From the NCBI RefSeq assembly GCF_026151205.1, contig NC_087083.1, positions 11,344,944-11,408,943 of the forward strand: a stretch of 64,000 nt of DNA. Direction: 5' to 3'. A program made the translations under genes and the position numbers. The first letter of the stretch is position 1. Every line of letters begins with the position of its first letter. Positions 25,457 through 35,920 of the stretch are shown here, one piece after another. The DNA is from Bolinopsis microptera. Its lineage: Eukaryota; Ctenophora; Tentaculata; Lobata; Bolinopsidae. The notes below the pieces were generated by a model. That model did no database searches. It was given only the letters and a program-made list of their open reading frames with translations, and had not been told where the DNA came from.

Positions 25457-27211
25457 ATGAAGATTGACAAGTTATTACAACTGATGGTAATGTTCGTCAT
25501 AACTATTCAGACCGGTCGCGGTAAGTCTTTTGTTGTTTACTTAAAGAAGATATCTTAAAACTGTAGGTAATTAGACGATTGTGTCAATGGGAATAGTCTA
25601 CTTTAAAAAATATATATTTGTGCCTCGCCCCCTGTCCACAGACACAGATCTTGATGCCTTAGTGTGTACTTGTGAATAAACAGCTATATTTATAACTGAA
25701 GCAAATTTTGCAACAGCTAAAAACTCAAAATATTTACCAGAATTAAAATCTTGCTAACTTTAATATGACTGTATTTAAATTGTTTTTGCAGCATCAGAGG
25801 AGCAGTTGACTATAGAAAGATCAGTATCGTTTAACCACCAATTCAACAACATTGCTGCAAAGGCACATGATGGAGACTATCAAACCTGGTACGGCGTAAA
25901 AGATGGAGCAGTGGCTGGGAACTTTCTGAAGTTATATCTCTCACGAGCTTATAGCATCGGAGAAGTTAAGATGATCATGAGAGCTAAAAGTAGTTTTGTC
26001 AAAAAGATGAAGAATACAGAAGTTAGGGTTTACTCTACTGTGAATGGAGAAACTGACGTTTCGAGTTGCGGAAAAATATCTAGTAATGAATTTTACATTG
26101 TCCTGTTTGTGAAATGTCTCTTAAATGTTTAAAGTTTATTGATAACTAAATAACTGAGCATAATTGATAACGCAACTCTCACCAAGATCTTTAGAAGATG
26201 ATTAATGACACTACACCAATTACAGAGAAGAATCCCTTGAACAATTATACTATAGAAGGTCTGACCTACTCTCTGAACTGTGACGGTGTAGTGGGGGACA
26301 TGCTGTACCTGACTGACCTGGATTATGATGCTGAATTTGGTCACAATATTGCTGAAGTCGAGATATTAGGGTCAGGTAGGTGCTATCATGAGATAGATAA
26401 ATATTTGAGTAATTCGACGTAGTATAAAATTACGATAATCATATTTTCGACGGCAGATTAAAACGAACACAATATTTCTGAGTATAAAAAATATAAATTA
26501 TACATCATCGTCGCAATAAAACGATTTCGCAATTGTTTCAGATAATTTGCCGATAGTAAAATCTGAGGCAGAAAGCTGGTACAGAGATGACTTGCATGAA
26601 AAGTTTGCACCTAATAAATCTTATGACGGGGATTACACGACTAGATATGGCGTGAAGGACTTATTTGCAGATGGAAACTTCTTGAAGCTGTTTCTGTCAC
26701 AAAAGTACAGAATAAGCACCGTGAAGCTTACTAACATGAAGAAAGGTTGCTGTGAGGGTAGAATACTTGGCACAGTGGTCATGGTGTACTCAACTGAGGG
26801 GGAGGAAGAAACGAAAGTAGCAAACTGTGGTGAAAAAATAACAGGTTAATTTTTTGACCTTGAACTTTGATCCTCTTTGAATAATCTAACTGAATCTCTG
26901 CAGTTCAGAATAGACGGTATTTTTTAATAATTTCTCTGAAAGTACCCGGAAATTAATTTGAACGCCCTCTAGTGCTCACGTGATGTCCGAAAGAATAAAT
27001 TCCGATAAGGTTTATTATTTTAGTATTAAGCATGACCTTTACTTATATTTTATTAAACCAGAGTACGACGACAGTGTAGAGCTCCAGACATTCTCTCTAC
27101 GCTGTAACGGAGCAGCGGGGGACATGATCTACATCACTGATACGGAGGCGGAAAGATACGGTCACTCTATATCTGAAGTGTTTGTAATAGAATCTACACA
27201 ACCCATGCGTG
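25457..27211 (+). CDS. secreted protein with two F5/8C (discoidin)-like domains
   Basis: I assemble five exons: 25457-25520, 25792-26082, 26226-26375, 26542-26844 and 27062-27211, all joined by phase-1 introns with GT-AG ends. Exon 1 encodes a signal peptide (MKIDKLLQLMVMFVITIQTG). Exons 2+3 and 4+5 each make one domain with the same internal split. Paired motifs are AHDGDYQTWYGVKD/SYDGDYTTRYGVKD, GNFLKLYLS/GNFLKLFLS, SSCGKI/ANCGEKI, LNCDGVVGDMLYLTD/LRCNGAAGDMIYITD and HNIAEVEI/HSISEVFV. D-G-x-x-x-T, G-x-x-L-x-L and a late Cys followed by a C-terminal E-V strand are the layout of fucolectin/discoidin-type carbohydrate-binding modules, so extracellular glycan or ligand binding is inferred. The last exon ends in a phase-1 donor. 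A short terminal exon near 27,287-27,357 (after GGCTGCAG) is possible but has a weak acceptor. Confidence 0.8.
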
Positions 27212-27967
27212 GTAAGTTGCGCGAAACTGAAAAACCGGTGCTATGGTTTCATTAATATGATATCATAGACACCACGAACGGCTGCAGAGCAAGCAATCCC
27301 AAACTCCGCCTTCAAAACAGGGTATCCGCGCAGCTTAGATGTAATTTTACTTAACTAAGATATCAAACGTGGGCAGCCCAATCATGTTGATTCGGAAGTC
27401 TTGCTGAAGCAAATATGTGTCTCCTTTTTTTGCGGTGTAAAACATCATCACCATTTTTGTAATCATAATTTTTGATTTTCCTTTTTAGATTATATTAGTA
27501 TTCAATAATAAATCGTAAAAGCAAATCGTAGTTTTCCTGGATCCAGTCATTAATCATAGGACATTATACAATAGTTGATCATGGTTACAGCACACACACA
27601 CACACCAGAGCCTCGATAATGGCAGTTTTTACTCTTTCTTGGTTAATTTCTTTGACTATTCACTCACCTCGGTTCCGGTAACATTTCCTCACTTCAAGAA
27701 TATCATATAATTAACATTCCTTAGTCAGTTGTTAAATACGCTGCGAACAGAGGTATTGGACTCTGGGCAGAGGCAAATAACGTTTCAATTCACGTAACGA
27801 CATCGTTCATGAGTTTTAAACTTATCAAAAGGGTGGAAAAGCCCTTGTGTTTATACCCGAAGCACGTATGTATTGACTAAAATAATGACAGTACAACAGA
27901 GTTCAGAGTAACATTACAACAAACCGAAAATAACGAGTGTATCGCTATTATAGCACCTGAAACTAGG

Positions 27968-27971
27968 CTCT

Positions 27972-28021
<50 letters not shown>
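27968..28021. repeat. (CT)n microsatellite
   Basis: Uninterrupted CT dinucleotide run of about 22-27 repeats. The RERERE frame on the minus strand is its shadow. Confidence 0.95.
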
Positions 28022-28025
<4 letters not shown>

Positions 28026-28331
28026 CTATAGTCCCCCCGTGTCTCTCCACCTCTGACTCCCGAAATATTAACATTGTACATTTTCAGTCAACAACAATGT
28101 ATATTTTAGTCATTTATCGGGTGCAGGAGCAATAGTAACAGCTGGTGTGTATAAAATACTAAAATACTCCGCCAACATCATTACAGACCCCATATTTCCC
28201 TGTAATTAAACAGTGCAAGTGACTAGTTAAAGTCAGCACCTTGTCAATAAAAAAGATCTGGTAACCATGGTTACATGCTCTGGTAACCATGGTTACGTGC
28301 TCCTTTGATTTTATGGTCTTCGGATGATTGT

Positions 28332-29645
28332 CCACTACACTACACTAGACTACACTACACTACACTACACTACACTACACTACACTACACTACACTACAC
28401 TACACTACACTACACTACACTACACTACACTACACTACACTACACTAGACTACACTAGACTACACTACACTACACTACACTACACTACACTACACTACAC
28501 TACACTACACTACACTACACTACACTACACTACACTACACTACACTACACTAGACTACACTACACTACACTACACTACACTACACTACACTACACTACAC
28601 TACACTACACTACACTACACTACACTACACTACACTACACTACACTACACTAGACTACACTAGACTACACTAGACTACACTACACTACACTACACTACAC
28701 TACACTACACTACACTACACTACACTACACTACACTACACTACACTACACTACACTAGACTACACTACACTACACTACACTACACTACACTACACTACAC
28801 TACACTACACTACACTACACTACACTACACTACACTACACTACACTACACTACACTACACTACACTACACGACACTACACTACACTACACTACACTACAC
28901 TACACTACACTACACTACACTACACTACACTACACTACACTACACTACACTAGACTACACTAGACTACACTACACTACACTACACTACACTACACTAGAC
29001 TACACTAGACTACACTACACTAGACTACACTACACTACACTACACTACACTACACTACACTACACTACACTACACTACACTACACTACACTACACTACAC
29101 TACACTACACTACACTACACTACACTACACTACACTACACTACACGACACTACACTACACTACACTACACTACACTACACTACACTAGACTACACTACAC
29201 TACACTACACTACACTACACTACACTACACTACACTACACTACACTACACTACACTACACTACACTACACTACACTACACTACACTACACTACACTACAC
29301 TACACTACACTACACTACACTACACTACACTACACTACACTACACTACACTACACTACACTACACTACACTACACTACACTACACTACACTACACTACAC
29401 TACACTACACTACACTACACTACACTACACTACACTACACTACACTACACTACACTACACTACACTACACTACACTACACTACACTACACTACACTACAC
29501 TACACTACACTACACTACACTACACTACACTACACTACACTACACTACACTACACTACACTACACTACACTACACTACACTACACTACACTACACTACAC
29601 TACACTACACTACACTACACTACACTACACTACACTACACTACAC
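28332..29645. repeat. (TACAC)n pentanucleotide array, 1.3 kb
   Basis: About 260 copies of the 5-mer CTACA/TACAC with sporadic TAGAC and a few CGACAC variants. TAGAC variants cluster in the first two thirds and the last 450 bp is perfectly homogeneous, which suggests recent expansion from that side or consensus collapse in assembly. Confidence 0.97.
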
Positions 29646-29756
29646 GGGGATACTGGGAACGTTAAGGATCAAGTCGATTGAAAATTGCAAGTCGAGGGTC
29701 ATGTTATACTTATTGCGTAGATCAGGACCCAAAGTGTCAATTAGTGTCTCACCTTA

Positions 29757-29826
29757 TGTACCGGGTGATATTACTCCCATGATAAGTACACTTTACTTTT
29801 ATCATGGGAGCAATATCACCCAGTAA
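29757..29826. repeat. near-perfect hairpin, about 26-bp arms
   Basis: ACCGGGTGATATTACTCCCA through CATGATAA pairs with TTATCATGGGAGCAATATCA through CCCAGT, with only a few mismatches and a loop of about 14 nt. This is the size range of a microRNA precursor, but a small fold-back transposon is an equally good explanation. No sequence identity to a known miRNA is claimed. Confidence 0.6.
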
Positions 29827-30221
29827 ATATCTAAATAGGTAAAGGCAGGTTTTAATTTGGTTTATACTCTAAACCAGGTAAAGGCAGATTAAAATCGAGA
29901 GGTCGGGTAAATTGTGGACACAGCGATTGTAATATGATTGTGTGCGCAGTGTACGTGTATTTAAAACGGTACAAGGTGGTTAAAGATACTGGGACCATAT
30001 ATCTGTCATAAAAGCATAAATATTATATTGAATATCATAACTTAAAGCAGTAGTAGTAAACGTGCGATGGGGTGGCATGAGCCTTAATAAGATATTGTAT
30101 AAATTTATGATAATCATATATTCAACAATATCAATAAATATTATCATTACGATTGCTCCCCGTTCACACTTAATATGAAAATAAAATTATTTATTGATTC
30201 TATCCGGGAATAGCACACACC

Positions 30222-30258
30222 TTGTACCTGATCTATATCAGCTTATCAGGTACAAGCT
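30222..30258. repeat. short perfect hairpin
   Basis: CTTGTACCTGAT pairs exactly with ATCAGGTACAAG across a 13-nt spacer. The pairing extends imperfectly outward (CACACC / AAGGTGTTAG). It lies about 400 bp from the previous hairpin. Confidence 0.6.
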
Positions 30259-30524
30259 TACAAGGTGTTAGTGAATATAAACCTTAGCAATCTGCATTTA
30301 TACCAACGAACTCCGAAATATTCACACTGTTTTTTTACGCTTAAATTTTAGGACGAATAAAATTTCATTTGGAAAGAAGGCAGACAAAGTAAAGTATTGT
30401 TGTGTCTAGCGCGATTTTTCATTTTTTCCACAAAGAGCTTATCTTCAATCTTGGAATGATGTTTTATTCATTTTTGGTAAAAGGGCATCGAATCATTGCA
30501 AGGATCAATTCAACCAATTTAGTC

Positions 30525-30673
30525 CAGGGACAAAAGGATTTCGCGATTATTTTGGCCAAAAATCGCGATACCGCGAATTACATTTCGCGGTATATTAAAC
30601 TATACATAAAATTTGTCGCAAATAATGGGATAAATCGCGATTCCGTACATGCCGCGATTTCCTTTTGTCCCTG
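30525..30673. mobile_element. hAT-type MITE, 149 bp, 8-bp target-site duplication
   Basis: Terminal inverted repeats begin CAGGGACAAAAGGATTTCG on the left and end ...TTTCCTTTTGTCCCTG on the right. The element is flanked by the perfect 8-bp direct repeat ATTTAGTC (30,517-30,524 and 30,674-30,681). An 8-bp duplication with CAGGG termini is diagnostic of the hAT superfamily. The interior is rich in CGCGAT/ATCGCG. A second copy of the left terminus is at 62,287. The 90-codon frame across it is incidental. Confidence 0.88.
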
Positions 30674-30789
30674 ATTTAGTCGGATCAGTAAAGGGAACGA
30701 TCAGTGATTATCTACAACATCTTTTATAATCACCAGCTGGTATGGTACTTGTATCTTAGTATTAATTTAACTGGTGTTTTGCTTTGTCG

Positions 30790-31060
30790 GGTTTACCTGA
30801 TTACCTGTCTCATTCTTATAATTGATAATAGTGGTACTAATACATTAATTGATAATTATAGTGGTATTATAATTGGTGGAACTAATTCTTAGTATAACTG
30901 CTCTCTTTTGTTAGTCCAATTATCATACTATCACGCTATTATAATTGACAATACTATAATAGTGGTACTAATCCAATAATTGATAATAGTGGCACCAATA
31001 GTGGAACTAATTCTCAGTATTGCTGCTCTTTTTTGTTTGTCCAATTATCATACAGGAAAA
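30790..31060. repeat. two-copy imperfect tandem duplication, about 130 bp
   Basis: Both copies contain ATTGATAAT...AGTGG, GGAACTAATTCT(T/C)AGTAT, TGCTCT-T-TTTTGTT and AGTCCAATTATCATAC or close variants. Function unknown. It lies just upstream of the first signal-peptide exon. Confidence 0.65.
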
Positions 31061-31184
31061 TGCTGCCCCGGTGTGCAGCAGCAACCAGGTTATATAATGA
31101 TTGCGATACACCGTTATAATTGGTAAAGTGTTAAGCTGCATCGCTTGATATCTTCGACATTCTCTTCACTGCGTTTCTGTTAAA

Positions 31185-31253
31185 ATGTACCGAGATTTCT
31201 TTGTTATTGTTGTCGTGTTCGTTATGGACTTGTCGGAGAGTCATTCTAGAAAG
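31185..31253 (+). CDS. signal-peptide exon 1 of the secreted-protein cluster
   Basis: ATG at 31,185 encodes a 23-codon leader (MYRDFFVIVVVFVMDLSESH, then SRK) that ends exactly at a phase-0 donor, AAG|GTAGGC. The sequence around the ATG (CTGCGTTTCTGT.AAAATG) and around the donor is shared with the exon at 32,244, so the two are tandem duplicates about 1.06 kb apart. If the donor is not used, translation stops three codons later (VGFY, stop). The downstream exon is not identified with certainty. Confidence 0.5.
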
Positions 31254-32243
31254 GTAGGCTTTTATTAAACTGATTTTGAACATGATATGATTTTGTTTTG
31301 TGGTTTTGATTGATCATGAGATGATTAAATTGTTAATTTGATTCAACGTTGTTAATACTAACACTACGTTTATTATAGTAGGACTACTATAATACTACTA
31401 AAAAATACTAACACTGCTGTACTAACAATTGATTTCAAGTACTGAAATTCATCAAATAGATTTATAATCAAAAATTTCAACAAACTTAAGAATCTGGATG
31501 TTTTGTATATTTGGCTTCACATTTGTGAAACAGTATTTCCTTGTGTTTGACATCTCATAACACATCCTCTTTCATTGATGCTTGGTATATTGTACAAACA
31601 TCAAAAATACTAATTGAAAGGCCATTTACATAATACATCTTCAGTAAAAAAAAGTTATCAATTTTATTCCAATTTCATACAAAAAGAATGAAAATATTTA
31701 CAAGTACAAAGGAATGTAATTTAGGATAATTTTTGCATACCAATTTTGCACATTCAGTTCGTTATACTACACTCCCTTTTGTAAAACGACCAAGTAAAAT
31801 AATTCCATGAATAAGACCGTACGTGTAAAGTGTATCGAAATTTGAAGCTAAGCCAGGAAACGTTAATAAGGACCAATTTATTATTTTTCTCAGAAACTGG
31901 TACATATTTGCATATGTGCATGTTTAAGCATATTTGTATACTAAACTTAATTTTGGTTTTTAAATTGTAGGCGTGTCATTAGTATAAATCAGTGACTTTA
32001 TTAAACCTCCCAAAAATCAAACCAATTTTTTTTTGGCTTACATTTTTTTGGCTTAAAATGTCGTGCACCAAAGCAAATCTAATCAAATTTGTAATTTGTT
32101 GATCTGAGATATGAAAGAATGACCAAATAACATGATATATCATGAGTACATCAAAAGGCAATTTGCCTAAAAAGTGGTTTTCAAACTTAACAGTTTATTT
32201 GTTTCCACACACTTTTTCCAGTATCCGCTGCGTTTCTGTAAAA

Positions 32244-32462
32244 ATGCACAGAGAAAATTTCTGGGCGTTTGGTATTGTTTTAGTCTTCACGATGGACATG
32301 TGCGAGACTCACTTTAGAAAGGTAGGTTTTTATCAAATTTTAGATCAAATGATTATGCCTCAACACACCTTCAATGCCTTGTGCTACGATGCTCAGAAGA
32401 GGTTTCGAGATAAATATCGCGGGAAAGTCATGAAAAATTGCTACAATTGCCCGACCTGTTGA
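32244..32462 (+). CDS. small secreted cysteine-containing peptide, or signal-peptide exon 2
   Basis: ATG at 32,244 begins MHRENFWAFGIVLVFTMDMC, a signal peptide, then ETHFRK. Two readings are possible. (a) Unspliced: the frame continues to a stop at 32,460, giving 72 residues with a tail containing ALCYDAQKRF and NCYNCPTC (four Cys after the leader). (b) Spliced: AAG|GTAGGT at 32,321/32,322 is a phase-0 donor in the same position as in the duplicate exon at 31,185. The duplicate has a stop just after the donor, which favours (b) for that copy. I chose the inner ATG over the longer upstream frame because only it creates a signal peptide. Confidence 0.4.
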   Translation: MHRENFWAFGIVLVFTMDMCETHFRKVGFYQILDQMIMPQHTFNALCYDAQKRFRDKYRGKVMKNCYNCPTC

Positions 32463-33080
32463 ACATGGATCAACGTCAGGTCACGGCATTTTGTGTTTCA
32501 TGTTTTAAACTGAGGCAAGTTAAGAAAAAGGCAGCAGATACCTAACAGCTGTCGCAGTTGGTATTGAAAACATTTTGCAAAACAAAACCATTTTTGGAAG
32601 TTTAACAGATTTTGACCAATTCGTGCTTCTTTGTCAAAAGTTCACTCTTCGCAAACGTAATAATTGGCTAACTAAATAAAAACATGATATACATCATAAC
32701 GGAATAATTGGATAACTAAATAAAAATTTTATACATCAGCCAGCGCCCAGCAGTTTCCTCCAGATTTCAGATTATGTAATGTTCCAGCTTTTTTCCAGCT
32801 TTTTTCTAGCTTTTTTTAGCTTTTTCTCCAGCTTTTTTTCTAGTCCTTTTAGTTGTCGAATTTACGAACAATCGTTAGCTTGGAAAACAAATAATTATAA
32901 GTTGTATCACAACGTCTTGCTTTGTATAGAGCTTTTTGAAAATTTCTGAAACCATATTTGTCTCAATAGAAATTATAAATTTTGTACATTCTGTACATTT
33001 TATACATTTTGTGTTGTTTAATGTTTATAGAAAGTTCTTGATGACACCCAATAAAACGTAGAAATATTTTTGTGTATGCA

Positions 33081-33186
33081 ACTTGATAATAAACTTGATA
33101 ATAAACTTGATAATAAACTTGATAATAAACTTGATAATAAACTTGATAATAAACTTGATAATAAACTTGATAATAAACTTGATAAT
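33081..33186. repeat. 12-bp tandem repeat
   Basis: Nine exact copies of CTTGATAATAAA. The frames repeating NKLD, LIIN and IIKF on both strands are shadows of it. Confidence 0.95.
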
Positions 33187-33794
33187 CATTACGTTATACG
33201 CGGTCTCCAACATGATCATCGTGTACTGCAGGACCACACGTATTGTAGATTTAAATGTCAATGTTTAATAATAACTTATATTATAACTTAACTTGTACTT
33301 TACAATTCCTAATTTGAACTCTTTAACAGCACACAGCGAGGTTTATACATTTCACATTATGGTAGTCAACATCATTGAGCACCGCTTGTACTGCTCACGC
33401 CATAATCCATGTGCATCAGTAATTTGTGCAAAATGACTTGCAAGTTTGTACATTAATCAATAATTTGACTCGCGCTATAAATTGTGACACCTTTAGTATT
33501 ACACTCTATTTGCATGTGTCGTGTTATGGTTTATATATATATATATATATTATTAGTTAGCCACAACTATCAGTAAAACAACGCCTTGACTTCAAATGTC
33601 GGTAAAATGTACCTTTACAGTCATCCTGATATAAAGACATGTTAGTAAATTTATTCAAAATATCAATCCATCAATCAATCAAATAAAAGAAGTTTAAAAT
33701 TTAGAAATTTTTGTAACTCAGCAATTCAAGTTATGGTGGGTTTAAATCCCAAATGAGTGGTAGAGGTGAGAAAATAAAATATGCAAGAAGAAAA

Positions 33795-35899
33795 TCATCT
33801 TTCTTCTCTAACGTTCATCCCTCCAAAGTGCTTTAAAGTTTTAAGCTGGTTTTGCCAAAAGTTCTCCCTTTGTTTACAAATACTTAGTCTATCCTGGGCA
33901 CATTGCTCAAAATTCCCAACGTCAACTTGCTCTATAATAGAAACATTAATGTCCTTACTTAAAGTACTGGTAAACAACTTAGTGGTTGTACGGTCAAGAT
34001 TGTGCAAAATCTCATTATCTATAAAATGGCAGGAAAGTTCACAAGTCCTTCTTTGAGTTTTAATGTGGGATTTATGGTTCCTAAATCTAACCTTTAAAGA
34101 GTCTGAAGTACATCCTATATAACTTAACTTACAAGTATTATCATTAACTATGTACACAACATTTTTGGTATCACAGTCCAATCGTCCTTTGATACTGAAT
34201 ACTTGGTTGGTGTGGAAACTGCCGATTGTGGTTGATGGTTTCAGGAAGTTTTTGCAGAGATCACATTTCTTAGCACAAGGGAAGCAACCTCCAGAATCAG
34301 AATCCTCAGCTGTGTCTGGAGAGGCGTGGCCTGGATCTTCTACAGCTGGCTCTTCAACAGGAGGGAGTTTGCTATGAATAAGAATCTCATGAAGTGTTTT
34401 TGTCCCTCTAAAAGAGGTAAAAATACCATCAGGGTCAATCACCTTGCAAAGCTCGAGATCTAGACGGAGGATGTGCTTGTGGGAGTTAAGTATCCGTCCT
34501 ATGTTGGGGAGACCTGGGTTGAAATCTGTTACAAGGGGAATGAGTCTCCCTTTGCTACTGTCATCCTCCTTATGTCTCTGTTGTTGATAGTAGGAGAGCC
34601 TGCTCTTGGTTTCCACTTTATTAAAGGCCTGGTTAATTAAGCTATTGCTATAACCTCTTGCCACAAGATAGCTTGTGTATTGTGCTCGTGCTTGTATGTA
34701 CTCATCATGCTCAGAAGTAAGTTTAAAGATTCTAAGTGCAGTGCTATAAGGTATGTTTTTTATGGTATGTGTAGGATGGCAAGAGGTGGGAACTAGGAAG
34801 GCATGGTCATCACATGGCTTACTGTAAGGTTTGGTATGTAGTTGGCCTGCTTTCATGTATATAAAAGTGTCTAAGAATTCAGTGCCCTCTAATGAAGCTT
34901 TCAACGTGAATTTTATGCCTGGCATTCTAGAATTGAGCCATAAGTGGAATTCCTCGAGCATTTCCTGTCCATGGGTCCAAGGGACATACACATCATCGCG
35001 GTATCTGGCCCATAGGAGAGGAGGGTGGCTCCAAGTCCCCTCCATGACATCTCTGTCTATCTTGTCGATGGCTGTATCTGCATAAGCACAAGCGTTCTTT
35101 GGTCCCATTGCAGTTCCTTTTTTCTGCTTGTATATGACACCTTCAAACTCTGTTATGTTGTTGTCTAGAGTTGTCTCTAAGGCATCTATTATACAATCTG
35201 TAGAGAGTATTGGGTCCTCTCTCTTGTCTAAATGGAGCCTACATTGTTCCAATCCTACCTCCTTTTGGATACTCGGGAACATAGCCTCTATGTCAAAGGA
35301 TGCGTGAATAACTGTCTTGCCCTCAAGGGATTTAGAGTTATTCAAGTCATCGAGTTTTCCTAGTATATGATTATTGTCCTGGATGGCATATTTTAGATCA
35401 ACCTTAGTAAGCTCATACGCTGTAAGTGCAGAGAGATTCTTGATTGCTGATGCGCATCCTGTGCTAATCATACGACCAGGGTAGTTCTTCTCTGGCTTGT
35501 GTGCTTTGGGGTTGACATAGTTGTTCCCGGGCTTACAAAAGTCATCAGGTGTAACCCATTGGTAGACCTTTTCCGTTAGACCAGGTTCTTCTTGATACTT
35601 TGCTATCCAATCTGAAATTGCTAGCTTTGTAGCATGCTCGGCTTCTTCTTTCTGAACAGTGTCAAAGGTTTCTGCATCTAGGTGTTCTTCAACCCTCTTG
35701 ATGTAGTCTTCTCGGTCTAAAAAGAAGTATTGTGAACCTTTGTCAGCTGGTCTGATGACAACATCTTTCCACTTTGCCATATCTGATAAGGCTTTTCTGG
35801 ATTCTACTGGGATATTGTCAGGAAGCTTAGATCTGGTAGAGCTGTTTGTTTGTAACAGGTCTTTTGTTACTCTCTCTATGTAAAGCTCTAAACAGTGGT
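33795..35899 (-). mobile_element. Penelope-like element: reverse transcriptase plus C-terminal GIY-YIG domain, 5'-truncated
   Basis: One intact frame of at least 661 codons (Met at 35,780, stop at 33,795) stays open upstream to an (AT)n run near 35,900. The true N-terminus is therefore lost. From the N-terminus come VIRPADKG (residues about 8-15), NPKAHKP, GRMIS, RT motif A FDIEAMFPSI (about 162), motif B KKGTAMGPKNACAYAD, catalytic YRDD (about 264), then FTLKASLEGTEFLD. After RT come a CxxC..CxxC cluster (CFPCAKKCDLC) and VVYIV...LSYIGCTSD...RFRNHKSHI, the GIY-YIG nuclease layout. RT then zinc cluster then GIY-YIG is the canonical Penelope order (Neptune-like with the zinc cluster). The frame is uninterrupted, suggesting recent insertion. 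AT dinucleotide runs flank the element on both sides (33,533-33,550; 35,900-35,920). Confidence 0.93.
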
Positions 35900-35920
35900 T
35901 ATATATATATATATATATAT

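Noticed and set aside
32322-32343. A 22-nt intron after leader exon 2 (GTAGGT...TTTTAG)
   Set aside because: Far shorter than the other introns here, and removing it brings an immediate in-frame stop.
33025-33291. Frames repeating NKLD, IINL and IIKF
   Set aside because: Translations of the exact 12-bp repeat at 33,081-33,186.
33781-35085. Plus-strand frames inside the Penelope-like element (75-91 codons)
   Set aside because: Antisense shadows of the intact minus-strand reverse-transcriptase frame.
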